From NCBI GenBank assembly GCA_017557405.1, contig JAFYYV010000001.1, positions 78,079-142,078 on the forward strand: a DNA stretch of 64,000 nt, written 5' to 3'. How positions within the stretch are numbered: position 1 is the first letter of the stretch; the number at the start of each line of letters is the position of its first letter. The DNA comes from Prevotella sp. (GTDB taxonomy: Bacteria > Bacteroidota > Bacteroidia > Bacteroidales > Bacteroidaceae). The position numbers and the translations under genes were made by a program. Positions 1 to 8,868 of the stretch are shown in pieces. The notes beneath the pieces were generated by a model, which was not told the origin of the DNA, did no database searches, and saw only the letters and a program-made list of their open reading frames with translations.

Positions 1-1727
1 CCGACCGCGTGATGAAACTGGGATTCGAGAACATGACAGTGGAACAACAGGAGATGTTAATCGATTCCATGGAGCAGGCCATGTCGAGAGACATCAAGGC
101 GAAAGACTCCACACTGCGAGCCGAAATCAAGCCCTTCTATGAAGGAAACAAGTTCTATCTGACCACCTATCAGGACTACACCGACCTGCGACTGGTATTC
201 GCCATTCCCAAATCGATGGGTAAGTTCGGTGGTGAGACTGACAACTGGATGTGGCCACGCCAAACTTGCGATTTCTCCGTGTTCCGCATCTATGCCGACC
301 CAAAGACCAACGGACCAGCCGCCTATTCGAAAGAAAACGTCCCTTATCATCCCAAACGCTGGGCACAAGTGTCGATGCAGGGCTATAAGGAAGGCGACTT
401 CTCCATGACCATCGGCTATCCTGGTTCCACCGAACGCTATCTTTCAAGTTATGGAATCCGTGAGATGCGCGATGCCGATAATGCCACGCGTGCCCAAGTA
501 CGTGGTGTGAAACAAGACATCATGATTCGCCACATGCGTGCTGACGAAGCCGTGCGCATCAAGTACGACTCCAAATATGCACAAAGCAGCAACTATTGGA
601 AGAACTCCATCGGTATGAACAAGTGCATCGACAGCATTGGCATCATCAACCAGAAGAAACAATACGAAGACCGCATCGCCGCCTACCAAGATTCCACAGG
701 TTATCTGAAAGGCAAACTCGACTTCAAGAACATGGCTCGTATGTATAATGATCGCCTGCAGGATCGTCGTGCTTTCATGTATTGGGCCGAGACTTTCAGT
801 CGTACCAACGAGTTCTGTACCCGAGCTATGGCTTTGAACCGAGGCATTGAGGTAAAAGGTCCGAAAGAAAAACCCAAGAAGCAGTATGTTGAATTCGATG
901 ACAACCGAGATGAATGGGACGAGGCTCTCGACCGCGAGGTATTTGCCGCCTTGCTGAAGAACTACAAGGAAAACCTCAAAGAGGAATATATGCCTTCTTT
1001 CTACAAGACCATCAGCACGAAATTCGGTAACAACTACACCGCTTATGTGGATTATCTCTACAAGAAATCGAAAATCATGAAACCTGGCAAGAAACTCTAT
1101 ATCAACAAGAAGAGCTATCAGAAAGACCCAGGTGTTCAGTTCGGACTCGACTTACTTGAAAATCTAGAACTGCTACGCGAACGACTTTTGCCCACCTACG
1201 ACAGCATCGACATTCAAGAGCGCTATCTCTGTGCCGCCAAACTGCGCATGGAGCAAGACCTTCCCCACTACAGCGACGCTAACTTCACCATGCGCCTCTC
1301 TTATGGTCAAGTGGGTGGATTTGAGTTGGGTGGCGCCCCTTCGGGCTATTACACCACCGCTGAATCTATCGTGGAGAAGATGAAACAAGCCGACAACAAC
1401 ATCGAGTATTTTGCCGAACCCATCATGCATGAGCTTCTCTCTGCCCGCGATTTCGGTGCTTACACTGACAATACCACAGGCAAGATGCAACTTTGCTTCC
1501 TCACCAACAATGACATTACGGGCGGAAACAGTGGTTCACCTATGTTCGATGGCAAGGGCAGACTCATCGGACTTGCTTTCGATGGCAACTGGGATTCACT
1601 CTCTAGCGACATCAATTTCGACAGCCGATTGGCTCGTTGCATCGGAGTGGACATCCGTTACGTGCTCTTCATGATGGACAAGTGGGGGCATGCCGACCGT
1701 CTGCTAAAGGAAATCAACGCACAATAA
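1..1727 (+). CDS. S46 family dipeptidyl-peptidase, DPP7-type, 5' end outside the window
   Basis: Secreted serine exopeptidase that removes dipeptides from the N-terminus of peptides in the periplasm or at the cell surface. The reading frame is open from base 3, so the N-terminal part with the catalytic His is missing. Visible are the catalytic Asp (TDNW, codon 240-242) and the catalytic Ser in GGNSGSP (codon 1530-1532). Eighteen residues after that Ser is a Gly (codon 1584-1586). In Porphyromonas enzymes this position (673) is Gly in DPP7 and Arg in the acid-specific DPP11, so a DPP7-like preference for hydrophobic P1 residues is inferred. The GTG/ATG at 9-14 is internal to the gene. A bidirectional terminator follows. 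Confidence 0.93.
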   Translation, partial: DRVMKLGFENMTVEQQEMLIDSMEQAMSRDIKAKDSTLRAEIKPFYEGNKFYLTTYQDYTDLRLVFAIPKSMGKFGGETDNWMWPRQTCDFSVFRIYADPKTNGPAAYSKENVPYHPKRWAQVSMQGYKEGDFSMTIGYPGSTERYLSSYGIREMRDADNATRAQVRGVKQDIMIRHMRADEAVRIKYDSKYAQSSNYWKNSIGMNKCIDSIGIINQKKQYEDRIAAYQDSTGYLKGKLDFKNMARMYNDRLQDRRAFMYWAETFSRTNEFCTRAMALNRGIEVKGPKEKPKKQYVEFDDNRDEWDEALDREVFAALLKNYKENLKEEYMPSFYKTISTKFGNNYTAYVDYLYKKSKIMKPGKKLYINKKSYQKDPGVQFGLDLLENLELLRERLLPTYDSIDIQERYLCAAKLRMEQDLPHYSDANFTMRLSYGQVGGFELGGAPSGYYTTAESIVEKMKQADNNIEYFAEPIMHELLSARDFGAYTDNTTGKMQLCFLTNNDITGGNSGSPMFDGKGRLIGLAFDGNWDSLSSDINFDSRLARCIGVDIRYVLFMMDKWGHADRLLKEINAQ

Positions 1728-1757
1728 AAAGCATTTTCATTAACTAACATACAAAAG

Positions 1758-1791
1758 AAATCCCCAGCCATATTGCTTTGGTTGGGGATTC
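1758..1791. terminator. Bidirectional terminator hairpin
   Basis: AATCCCCA (1759-1766) pairs with TGGGGATT (1783-1790), extended inward by further pairs and flanked by A-rich and T-rich runs. It lies between two convergent genes and can serve both. Confidence 0.75.
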
Positions 1792-1807
1792 TTCTTTCCA
1801 TGTCTTC

Positions 1808-2989
1808 CTATAATGCATCTTTATCGCCATCTTCTTTCGAGAAAATGCGGTCGACAATCAATGCGATGGCTCCGTCGCCTGTCACGTTGCAGGCCGTTCC
1901 AAATGAGTCCATCGCAATGTAGAGGGCAATCATCAACGCTTGTTGATCTGCAGAGAAACCAAGAATGCTCGCCAATGGAGCCAATGCTGCCATAATAGCA
2001 CCACCTGGCACACCAGGAGCTGCCACCATGATGATAGCCAACATCATTATGAAATTGAGGAACAAAGCGAAGTCATGGGGAATGCCTTCAAGCAAACAGA
2101 TGGTCAACGCACAGGCTGTAATCTTCATGGCCGAACCTGACATGTGGATGGTGGCGCAAAGGGGGACTGTGAACCCTGCGATACCCTCACTCACACCATT
2201 ACGTAACGTTTGCTTCAGCGTAATGGGAATGGTGGCGACACTCGACGATGTGCCCAATGCCGTGAGATAGGCAGGCAGCATGTTCCAAAGCAATCGCAGG
2301 GGATTCTTCTTTGTGAACAATCCTGCCGCACAAAACTGATAGAGCAATATCAAGATATGCAACACGAAGATGACGCAGATGATTTGCACAAAGACCAACA
2401 TAATGCGATAGGCTTCGCCCGTATGCGTCATCATCAAGAAGATACCAAAGATATAGATAGGCAAAAGAGGGATGATAGCCTTCTCTATGGTCTTGCTGAT
2501 GACAGTTCGAAACTCTGTAAACACGTTGTTCAGAGTGGGCAGCTTGACATAGGCTATCACCAGTCCCATCATAAACGCAAAGACCAACCCGCTTATCACA
2601 TCGAGAATGGGCGGTATCTGAATGCAGAAATAGGGGGCTATGGTTGTGGCCTGCTCCACATGTGCGAGATGCTGCGTATGTTCCACCATCGATGGAAAAA
2701 GCCACGAGCCCGTTCCATAGGCCAACAATGCCGCGACAATGGTGTCGCCATAAGCGATAGCCACTGTTGCCAACAACAACCGTCCCGCTGAATGACCAAT
2801 CTGGGCGATGGCGGGTGTAACAAGTCCCACGATAATCAATGGTATCATGAAACCCAAGAACTGACCGAACAGCATGTTGAACGTGGCGAACACGCGAACC
2901 CACGGCAACGTTAGGATGTTACCGAGCACCACGCCCAATATAATGGCAATGATGATGCGAGGGAGAAGACCGAAATGTTTGGATTTCAT
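1808..2989 (-). CDS. Dicarboxylate/amino acid:cation symporter (DAACS family) with altered ion and substrate sites
   Basis: Inner-membrane secondary transporter of the GltPh/GltP/SstT fold, 393 residues and strongly hydrophobic. The HP1 serine motif (GTSSSVATIP, residues 246-255), the HP2 tip (AAPGVPGG, 323-330) and the TM8 signature D361...NVTGD (368-372) identify the family. Two departures stand out. The TM7 NMDGT motif is HMSGS (282-286), so two sodium-site residues are replaced. The TM8 position equivalent to GltPh Arg397, which binds the side-chain carboxylate of acidic substrates, is Gly364. A neutral substrate and non-standard coupling are inferred; the substrate is unknown. It is last in a minus-strand run with the flavodiiron protein (21-bp gap) and a sugar kinase. 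Confidence 0.88.
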   Translation of the reverse strand: MKSKHFGLLPRIIIAIILGVVLGNILTLPWVRVFATFNMLFGQFLGFMIPLIIVGLVTPAIAQIGHSAGRLLLATVAIAYGDTIVAALLAYGTGSWLFPSMVEHTQHLAHVEQATTIAPYFCIQIPPILDVISGLVFAFMMGLVIAYVKLPTLNNVFTEFRTVISKTIEKAIIPLLPIYIFGIFLMMTHTGEAYRIMLVFVQIICVIFVLHILILLYQFCAAGLFTKKNPLRLLWNMLPAYLTALGTSSSVATIPITLKQTLRNGVSEGIAGFTVPLCATIHMSGSAMKITACALTICLLEGIPHDFALFLNFIMMLAIIMVAAPGVPGGAIMAALAPLASILGFSADQQALMIALYIAMDSFGTACNVTGDGAIALIVDRIFSKEDGDKDAL

Positions 2990-3010
2990 AAAGGGTATAA
3001 AGAGTAACCT

Positions 3011-4201
3011 TTAGTCGTTCAGCAATCGTGCTGCCATAGCACGACCCAATGCCTCGCACTTGGCACGAGTTTCGGCCGTGAGAGCCTGTTTCATGTCCAC
3101 AGGTTCACCAACGGGCTCAAAGTGCAGACGCTCGTCGTTCCAACGCTGAATCTCGGATACAGCCTTCGATGCCCATCCATGAGAACCGAACCAGCCAAGC
3201 AAGTGGTTGCCCTTAATATCCTTGCCAGCAATCTCGCTCAACAAAACGTCCATTTCGTGATAGAGTGCCGTGTTGTAAGTGGGTGCACCAACAATGAGAC
3301 CACGATAGCGGAAGATATCGCGTAGGATATAGCTGTGATGAGTCTTCGACACGTTGTAGATAACGATATTCTTCACACCAGCCTGCGACGCGGCACGGGC
3401 AATGGCTTCAGCCATACGCTCGGTGTTGCCATACATCGTTCCGTAACAAATGACAAGGCCGGGCTCGGTCTCATAGCGCGACAAACGGTCGTAAATGTCG
3501 ATGACCTTCTGAATATATTCGTGCCAAACAGGACCATGGGTGGCGCAGATGTAATCGAGTTTCACATCAGCCAATTTCTTCAAAGCATTCTGTACAGGAG
3601 TACCATATTTTCCTACGATATTGGAATAATAGCGCACCATCTCGAGCCAGAACGAGTCGCAATTGATTTCTGAATCGATTACGCCGCCGTTCAACGCACC
3701 GAAACAACCGAAGGCATCACCCGAGAAGAGCACGTTGCAAGAGGTATCAAGTGTCACCATCGTTTCGGGCCAGTGAACCATCGGAGTAAGCACAAAACTC
3801 AGCGTATGGCTACCCAGCGACAGCGTGTCACCATTCTTCACCTCGATATTGCGCGCATCCTCCACACCATAGAAGCCGCTCATCATGCCAAACGTCTTCT
3901 TGTTGCCGATAATCTGCACATCGGGGAAATACTTCTTCACCAAAGCAATGGAACCACTATGATCGGGTTCCATGTGGTTGATGACCAGATAGTCCACCTG
4001 ACGATCTCCGATGACCTCGCGGATGTTCTCCAAGTATTGCGTGAAGAAGTCCACTTCAACCGTGTCGATAAGAGCGACTTTCTCGTCAACAATGAGATAA
4101 CTGTTGTAGCTAACGCCGTTGGGCAGCGGCCACAGGCCTTCGAAAAGCGACTTGTTGCGGTCGTTCACACCCACGTAATAAATATTGTTTGTAATCTCCA
4201 T
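3011..4201 (-). CDS. fprA: FprA-type flavodiiron protein (A-type flavoprotein)
   Basis: Cytosolic flavodiiron enzyme that reduces O2 to water and/or NO to N2O with electrons from rubredoxin or a similar donor, protecting anaerobes. The metallo-beta-lactamase-like domain has the diiron ligands H76-x-E78-x-D80-H81, H143, D162 and H222. The C-terminal flavodoxin domain begins near residue 248 with the FMN loop YGTMYGNTER. At 396 residues it is the simple A class, without fused rubredoxin or flavin reductase. O2 and NO preference cannot be decided from sequence. It starts 18 bp after the upstream sugar kinase gene, so co-transcription is likely. Confidence 0.95.
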   Translation of the reverse strand: MEITNNIYYVGVNDRNKSLFEGLWPLPNGVSYNSYLIVDEKVALIDTVEVDFFTQYLENIREVIGDRQVDYLVINHMEPDHSGSIALVKKYFPDVQIIGNKKTFGMMSGFYGVEDARNIEVKNGDTLSLGSHTLSFVLTPMVHWPETMVTLDTSCNVLFSGDAFGCFGALNGGVIDSEINCDSFWLEMVRYYSNIVGKYGTPVQNALKKLADVKLDYICATHGPVWHEYIQKVIDIYDRLSRYETEPGLVICYGTMYGNTERMAEAIARAASQAGVKNIVIYNVSKTHHSYILRDIFRYRGLIVGAPTYNTALYHEMDVLLSEIAGKDIKGNHLLGWFGSHGWASKAVSEIQRWNDERLHFEPVGEPVDMKQALTAETRAKCEALGRAMAARLLND

Positions 4202-4219
4202 ATTTGTTTTATTATGTTT

Positions 4220-5164
4220 CTATTGATTATGTAATTCCTGTTTCATAGCATTGCCGAATTCCTCTCCCACATAATTAAATAGGCTCTTGCAGCACTCCAC
4301 CGAGAAGCGCTGGGCTTGGGCGATGATATTGTCCCACTGCTCGGGCGAAAGGCCTTGCTCGATGTGCTGGCGGGTAATGCCATATTTGAGCAAACCGAAG
4401 ATGAATCCAGCATTGAAATTATCGCCTGCACCGATGGTGCTCACCACTTCGGTCTTCGCAACGGGATAAGTCTTCTGGAATGAACTGTCGGCTCTCAATA
4501 TCACAGGACCAGCTCCCTGTGTGTAGATAAACTTCTTGCAATAGAAAGATATCTCAGCATTATACACCTTGTTGGGGTCGTTCATGCGATACAAAGTCTC
4601 GAAATCCTCGTTGCTGCCGCGCACAATGTCGGCATACTCCAAGTTCTCCAACAAATTGGGCGTTATCTTCATCACCTCGTTGCGATGGCTGGGGCGATAG
4701 TTCACATCGTAATAGATGATGGCGCCATGAGAGCGAGCGTAGTCGAGCAAACCCACTACCTGCGGGCGGATAACGGGGTTCACGGCATAGAACGAACCGA
4801 AAATCACGATGTCATCGGGCTGGATGTCGGGATAAACGAATTCGAGTTGATCATGCGGATGGTCCTTGTAAAAAATGTATTCAGCATCGTTCTGCTCGTT
4901 GAGGAACGCCAATGAGATGGGCGATTTCGACTCAGGGAAGCGATTCACATTGTCGGCATTCACCCCGTTCTCGCGCAGGAAATCGACGATGTTGGCACCC
5001 ACACGGTCGTTGCCGGTTTCGGAAATGAACGTCGTCTGCACCCCCGAGCGAGCCAGCGAGACTATGGCGTTGAACGTTGAACCACCAGGATAAGCCCCTA
5101 TGGGCTGTCCATTCTTGAATATAATGTCGAGGACGGTCTCCCCTATTCCAATGACTTTTCGCAT
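4220..5164 (-). CDS. PfkB family sugar kinase (fructokinase-like)
   Basis: ATP-dependent ribokinase-fold sugar kinase, 314 residues. The N-terminal substrate motif GGSTFNAIVSLARSG and the C-terminal GAGDNFNAGF with the catalytic Asp and anion hole are present. I place the start at the ATG at 5164 (MRKVIGIGETVLD): an upstream extension would cover the promoter, whose -7 box lies at 5187-5194. Fructokinase is the closest description, but PfkB members act on many sugars and nucleosides. It heads a minus-strand run with the flavodiiron protein and the symporter and is divergent from the M16 peptidase. Confidence 0.88.
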   Translation of the reverse strand: MRKVIGIGETVLDIIFKNGQPIGAYPGGSTFNAIVSLARSGVQTTFISETGNDRVGANIVDFLRENGVNADNVNRFPESKSPISLAFLNEQNDAEYIFYKDHPHDQLEFVYPDIQPDDIVIFGSFYAVNPVIRPQVVGLLDYARSHGAIIYYDVNYRPSHRNEVMKITPNLLENLEYADIVRGSNEDFETLYRMNDPNKVYNAEISFYCKKFIYTQGAGPVILRADSSFQKTYPVAKTEVVSTIGAGDNFNAGFIFGLLKYGITRQHIEQGLSPEQWDNIIAQAQRFSVECCKSLFNYVGEEFGNAMKQELHNQ

Positions 5165-5186
5165 GTTTTTGTTGAATTTGTTTGTG

Positions 5187-5223
5187 CAAAGATAATGTTT
5201 TTCTTGGAAATACACTAATTTTG
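5187..5223. promoter_or_regulatory. Divergent Bacteroidetes -7 boxes (kinase and M16 peptidase)
   Basis: On the minus strand TATCTTTG (5187-5194) fits the TAnnTTTG box for the sugar kinase. On the plus strand TAATTTTG (5216-5223) fits the same box for the M16 peptidase, about 40 bp before its ATG. The -33 boxes are weak in both cases. Confidence 0.6.
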
Positions 5224-5264
5224 CAACGGCAACGAAGAAAAAATTTTCAAGAGAAGTAACAAGC

Positions 5265-6512
5265 ATGGAATACAATACAGCAACTTTGCCAAACGGACTA
5301 CGCGTGATTCATCGCAAAGACCCATCGGCGGTGATTTTCTGCGGATACCAGATTGCCGCTGGCACACGCCACGAGCGACCTGGACAAGAGGGGTTGGCTC
5401 ATTTCTGCGAGCACACCACGTTCAAAGGGACTTCCCGCCATTCGTCGCTCCAGATTCTGAATGCACTCGAGAGTGTTGGCGGCGAACTGAATGCATTCAC
5501 CACCAAAGAGCGTACGGTTTACTATGCAGCCACGATGAAGGAACACCTCAGCCGCACTATCGACCTGCTGGGCGACATCGTGTTCAACAGCATCTATCCG
5601 CAAAACGAAATCGACAAAGAGGTGGAAGTCATCTGCGACGAGATTGAGAGTTACAATGATTCGCCTGCCGAACTCATTTACGATGAATTCGAAAACATCG
5701 TCCATGCTGGCCATCCATTGGGTCACAACATCCTGGGTAATGCAGAGGGAGTGCGCCGATTCAAGACCGCTGACGCTTTGGCTTTCACACGCGAGCATTA
5801 TCGCACCGACAACGCCATCTTCTTTGCTTGTGGCGACATCGATTTCAAATGGTTGTTGAAACAATTGGTGAAAACTACCCCTGCCACCCCAAATCAACCT
5901 ATTGAATCCTCCCCTTCGGGGGGAGGACAGGAGGGGGCTACCCATCTCCCCCTAAACAGGGGGGCAGAGGGTCTTACTTTCACCATGCAAACCCACCAGG
6001 CGCACGTGATGATAGGTTGCCGCTCTTATCCCATCAATCATCCCATGCGAATGCCGCTCTATGTAATGAACAACAACTTGGGCGGTCCAGCAATGAACTC
6101 GCGATTGAACGTCTGCCTGCGCGAACGCAATGCACTCGTTTATACCGTTGAGAGCTCAGCCGCCTTCTATACCGACACGGGCACATGGAGCGTTTATTTT
6201 GGCTGCGACCACCACGACATAAAGCATTGCCTGCGGTTGGTTAGACGCGAACTTGACAAATTGATGCAACGTCCTCTGCCCGCCCGACAACTGCAAGCCG
6301 CCAAACGCCAACTGAAAGGACAATTGGGAATCTCCACCGACAACCGCGAGCAGTTTGCCATCGACTTCGGCAAGAGTTTTCTCTACAACGGCTGGGAGAA
6401 GGACATTCAACAGCTTTTCCAACGCATCGATGACGTTACTGCCGAGCAGATGCAACAAGTGGCGCAAGAACTCTTCCGCCCTGAAAACCTCACAACGCTC
6501 ATCATCAAATAA
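5265..6512 (+). CDS. M16 family zinc peptidase with an in-frame repeat insertion
   Basis: Insulinase-type (M16/pitrilysin) metallopeptidase, 415 residues, one catalytic and one inactive half. The inverted zinc motif HxxEH is H46-F-C-E49-H50, with the usual downstream acidic stretch near residues 121-130. No signal peptide is evident. Residues about 214-236 (bases 5907-5972) are a Gly/Pro-rich insert encoded by two GC-rich palindromes. It falls at the join of the N- and C-terminal halves, where a linker can tolerate extra residues, and the frame is intact. The substrate is not predictable. Confidence 0.9.
   Translation: MEYNTATLPNGLRVIHRKDPSAVIFCGYQIAAGTRHERPGQEGLAHFCEHTTFKGTSRHSSLQILNALESVGGELNAFTTKERTVYYAATMKEHLSRTIDLLGDIVFNSIYPQNEIDKEVEVICDEIESYNDSPAELIYDEFENIVHAGHPLGHNILGNAEGVRRFKTADALAFTREHYRTDNAIFFACGDIDFKWLLKQLVKTTPATPNQPIESSPSGGGQEGATHLPLNRGAEGLTFTMQTHQAHVMIGCRSYPINHPMRMPLYVMNNNLGGPAMNSRLNVCLRERNALVYTVESSAAFYTDTGTWSVYFGCDHHDIKHCLRLVRRELDKLMQRPLPARQLQAAKRQLKGQLGISTDNREQFAIDFGKSFLYNGWEKDIQQLFQRIDDVTAEQMQQVAQELFRPENLTTLIIK
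5907..5972 (+). repeat. GC-rich palindromic repeat inserted in a coding sequence (copy 1)
   Basis: Two adjoining palindromes: a CCCC-TTCG-GGGG unit followed by GAGGACAGGAGGGGG, then a CCCCCTAAACAGGGGG unit. The first unit recurs nearly unchanged at 33289-33319 inside a glycosyltransferase gene and is read in the same frame there (SP[ST]GGGQ[EV]GA). Confidence 0.85.
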
Positions 6513-6545
6513 AGGCAATCATTTCAGAACTGCCACAAAGCATCT

Positions 6546-6570
6546 CTGACGACACTAGAACTGTCGTCAG
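6546..6570. terminator. Strong hairpin after the M16 gene
   Basis: CTGACGACA (6546-6554) pairs perfectly with TGTCGTCAG (6562-6570) around a 7-nt loop. There is no clear T-run, so it may be a transcript 3'-end stabiliser rather than a classical terminator. Confidence 0.5.
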
Positions 6571-6597
6571 ATGTTATCAAGCCATTCCTCTTATAAA

Positions 6598-6685
6598 GTA
6601 AAATAGATTATTTTGCACGGTAAAATAGACTATTTTAGTCAGTAAAATAGACTATTTTGCTTTATGAAATAGATTATTTTACAAC
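6598..6685. repeat. 22-bp-period palindrome array A (4 units)
   Basis: Four units of exactly 22 bp, each holding a 17-bp palindrome around AAAATAGACTATTTT; units 2 and 3 are the most symmetric. It is one of four arrays in the window with the same period (others at 34427, 56029 and 61074). Confidence 0.85.
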
Positions 6686-6726
6686 ACCAAAGCTATGGTT
6701 TTATTCCATCATAGCTTACATCGATA

Positions 6727-6772
6727 CTTCTTACCTCTCACCTCTTACACCTTACCCCTTACCCCTCACCTC
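6727..6772 (+). repeat. Tandem TTAC/CTC word repeat
   Basis: Degenerate tandem words of the type CTTACCTCTCACCT. The same words recur inside the glycosyltransferase gene at 33813-33846. Confidence 0.65.
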
Positions 6773-6778
6773 TATACA

Positions 6779-6816
6779 AAAAGCGCCCGCTCCCCATTTT
6801 GGGAAGCGGGCGTTTT
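6779..6816. terminator. Bidirectional terminator hairpin
   Basis: GCGCCCGCTcCCCA pairs with GGGaAGCGGGCG, with an A-run on the left and TTTT on the right. It can end the M16 transcript and also backs the pckA 3' end. Confidence 0.75.
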
Positions 6817-6819
6817 ATC

Positions 6820-7018
6820 TAATTGTCAATTTGAAGTTTCGCAAGCTCCACTTCAAGGGCTTAAAGGGCTTAAAGAGGAGTGGTAGGGTCTAAAGGGTCG
6901 TATGCTTTGCTTATAGCTGGGTGTTCCAAGGGCAAGACTAATGTCCCTTTATGCCCTCTCACTCCCCTTTATACCCTTTATACTTCAACTTGCGAAAGTT
7001 GAATTAATAGTCAATTGC
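6820..7018. repeat. Long inverted repeat, family copy A
   Basis: Two imperfect arms of about 80 bp face each other across a short spacer. Each arm contains TAAAGGG-type words followed by GGAGTG; core arms are 6855-6897 and 6942-6983, and outer parts with TTTCGCAAG also pair. Related arms occur at 17353-17520, 20275-20335 and 46797-46925. The gap 6513-7018 holds no gene. Confidence 0.75.
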
Positions 7019-8632
7019 TTAAAGCTGTGGACCAGCAGCTACGAGAGCCTTACCAGCCTCGTTGCCTTCGTACTTCTTGAAGTTCTTGATGAAGCGTGCT
7101 GCGAGATCTTCGGCCTTCTTGTTCCACTCAGCTGCGTCAGCGTAAGTGTCGCGTGGGTCGAGGATGTTGGTGGCTACGCCCTCAAGCTCTGTGGGAACCT
7201 CGAAGTTGAAGTAAGGAATTCTCTTGGTGGGAGCCTTCAGGATAGCACCGCCCAGGATAGCATCAATGATACCACGAGTATCCTTGATGCTGATGCGCTT
7301 GCCAGTTCCATTCCAACCGGTGTTCACCAGATAAGCCTTGGCGCCGCTCTTCTCCATGCGCTTCACCAGTTCCTCAGCATACTTGGTAGGATGCAACTCG
7401 AGGAATGCCTGACCGAAGCAAGCCGAGAAGGTAGGAGTGGGCTCTGTGATACCACGCTCTGTACCAGCGAGTTTTGCGGTGAAACCAGAGAGGAAGTAGT
7501 ACTTTGTCTGCTCGGGATCGAGGATGCTAACAGGAGGCAGTACACCGAAAGCGTCAGCAGAAAGGAAGATCACGTTCTGAGCCTCAGGACCAGCGCTCTT
7601 GCCGTTTACCTTGGCAACGATCTTCTCGATATGGTCGATAGGATAGCTTACGCGAGTGTTCTCGGTCACGCTCTTGTCAGCGAAGTCGATCTTGCCTTCA
7701 GCGTCAACAGTAACGTTCTCCAGCAGAGCGTCGCGACGGATTGCGTTGTAGATGTCGGGCTCGCTCTCCTTGTCGAGGTTGATCACCTTTGCATAGCAAC
7801 CACCTTCGAAGTTGAACACACCATTGTCGTCCCAACCATGCTCGTCATCACCGATGAGCAGACGTTTCGGGTCGGTAGAAAGAGTGGTCTTACCGGTTCC
7901 AGAGAGGCCGAAGAAGATAGCGGTGTTCTTACCTTCCATATCGGTGTTGGCAGAGCAGTGCATAGAAGCGATACCCTGCAGCGGGAGGAAGTAGTTCATC
8001 ATCGAGAACATACCCTTCTTCATCTCACCACCATACCATGTGTTGATGATGGCCTGCTCGCGGGTTGTGGTGTTGAAAGCCACACAAGTCTCTGAATTCA
8101 GACCCAGCTCTTTGTAGTTCTCAACCTTTGCCTTCGAAGCGTTATAGATCACGAAGTTAGGCTCGAAGTTCTCCAGTTCCTCAGCGGTGGGCTGGATGAA
8201 CATGTTCTTCACGAAATGAGCCTGCCAAGCCACTTCCACGATGAAGCGCACAGCTAGACGTGTTCCTTCGTTGGCACCGCAGAAAGCGTCCATCACATAG
8301 AGATCCTTGTTGCAGAGCTCCTTGATGGCAATGTCTTTCACCTTTGCCCAAACCTCTTCGCTCATGGGTTTGTTGTCGTTCTTGTATTCCTCAGAAGTCC
8401 ACCACACCTTGTCGTGGCTCTGTGCATCGTCAACGATATACTTGTCCTTAGGCGAACGACCAGTGTAAATACCAGTCATCACGTTCACGGCGTCGAGCTC
8501 GGTGTTCTGGCCCTTGTCAAAACCAGTCAGCCCAGCCTTGGTCTCCTCTTCAAAGAGGTACTCATACGATGGATTGTGAGCAATCACGGTGGAACCCGTA
8601 ATGCCATACTGCGTTAAATCTAACTTTGCCAT
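7019..8632 (-). CDS. pckA: Phosphoenolpyruvate carboxykinase (ATP)
   Basis: Interconverts oxaloacetate + ATP and PEP + CO2 + ADP. In succinate-producing Bacteroidales it runs mainly toward oxaloacetate, fixing CO2 and making ATP, which fits the fumarate reductase genes later in the window. The 537-residue length is normal. The P-loop [11 protein letters not shown] (residues 242-252) and the kinase-2 motif LIGDDEHGW (259-267) are intact. I choose the ATG at 8632 ([10 protein letters not shown]), since the -7 box on this strand lies at 8683-8690, leaving a leader of roughly 45 nt. Confidence 0.97.
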   Translation of the reverse strand: MAKLDLTQYGITGSTVIAHNPSYEYLFEEETKAGLTGFDKGQNTELDAVNVMTGIYTGRSPKDKYIVDDAQSHDKVWWTSEEYKNDNKPMSEEVWAKVKDIAIKELCNKDLYVMDAFCGANEGTRLAVRFIVEVAWQAHFVKNMFIQPTAEELENFEPNFVIYNASKAKVENYKELGLNSETCVAFNTTTREQAIINTWYGGEMKKGMFSMMNYFLPLQGIASMHCSANTDMEGKNTAIFFGLSGTGKTTLSTDPKRLLIGDDEHGWDDNGVFNFEGGCYAKVINLDKESEPDIYNAIRRDALLENVTVDAEGKIDFADKSVTENTRVSYPIDHIEKIVAKVNGKSAGPEAQNVIFLSADAFGVLPPVSILDPEQTKYYFLSGFTAKLAGTERGITEPTPTFSACFGQAFLELHPTKYAEELVKRMEKSGAKAYLVNTGWNGTGKRISIKDTRGIIDAILGGAILKAPTKRIPYFNFEVPTELEGVATNILDPRDTYADAAEWNKKAEDLAARFIKNFKKYEGNEAGKALVAAGPQL

Positions 8633-8682
8633 AATTGCTATTAAGTATTTATAATTGTGAATATTATCTTCTAATTCGGATG

Positions 8683-8690
8683 CAAAGTTA
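8683..8690 (-). promoter_or_regulatory. pckA -7 box
   Basis: TAACTTTG on the minus strand, about 50 bp before the chosen start. The -33 element is not clear. Confidence 0.55.
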
Positions 8691-8804
8691 CGAAATAATT
8701 CATAATTCATAAATCATAGTTCGTAATTATTTGCTTCTTAATGATTGTTTTTAGGTTAAAGAATTAAAAAACAAAGACTTTGCAAATACATTTGCAATTT
8801 AGAC

Positions 8805-8837
8805 TTTGCAAAAATTGATGCCTTTTTCGTATCTTTG
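8805..8837 (+). promoter_or_regulatory. upp promoter
   Basis: TTTG (8805-8808) and TATCTTTG (8830-8837), 21 bp apart, match the Bacteroidetes -33/-7 arrangement. They show that the in-frame codon upstream at 8806 is not the start. Confidence 0.7.
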
Positions 8838-8868
8838 CCGCATCATAATCCATAAAACTTTTCAACCA

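Noticed and set aside
5165-5275. Longer N-terminus for the sugar kinase
   Set aside because: The extension overlaps the divergent M16 gene start and its own -7 box, and is not conserved-looking.
5907-5972. Sequencing error or frameshift in the M16 gene
   Set aside because: The frame is open through the insert, the protein continues normally afterwards, and a near-identical segment occurs in a second gene in the same frame.
6941-8095. A 384-codon plus-strand frame opposite pckA
   Set aside because: pckA is certain from its P-loop and kinase-2 motifs. The opposite frame is a codon-bias shadow.
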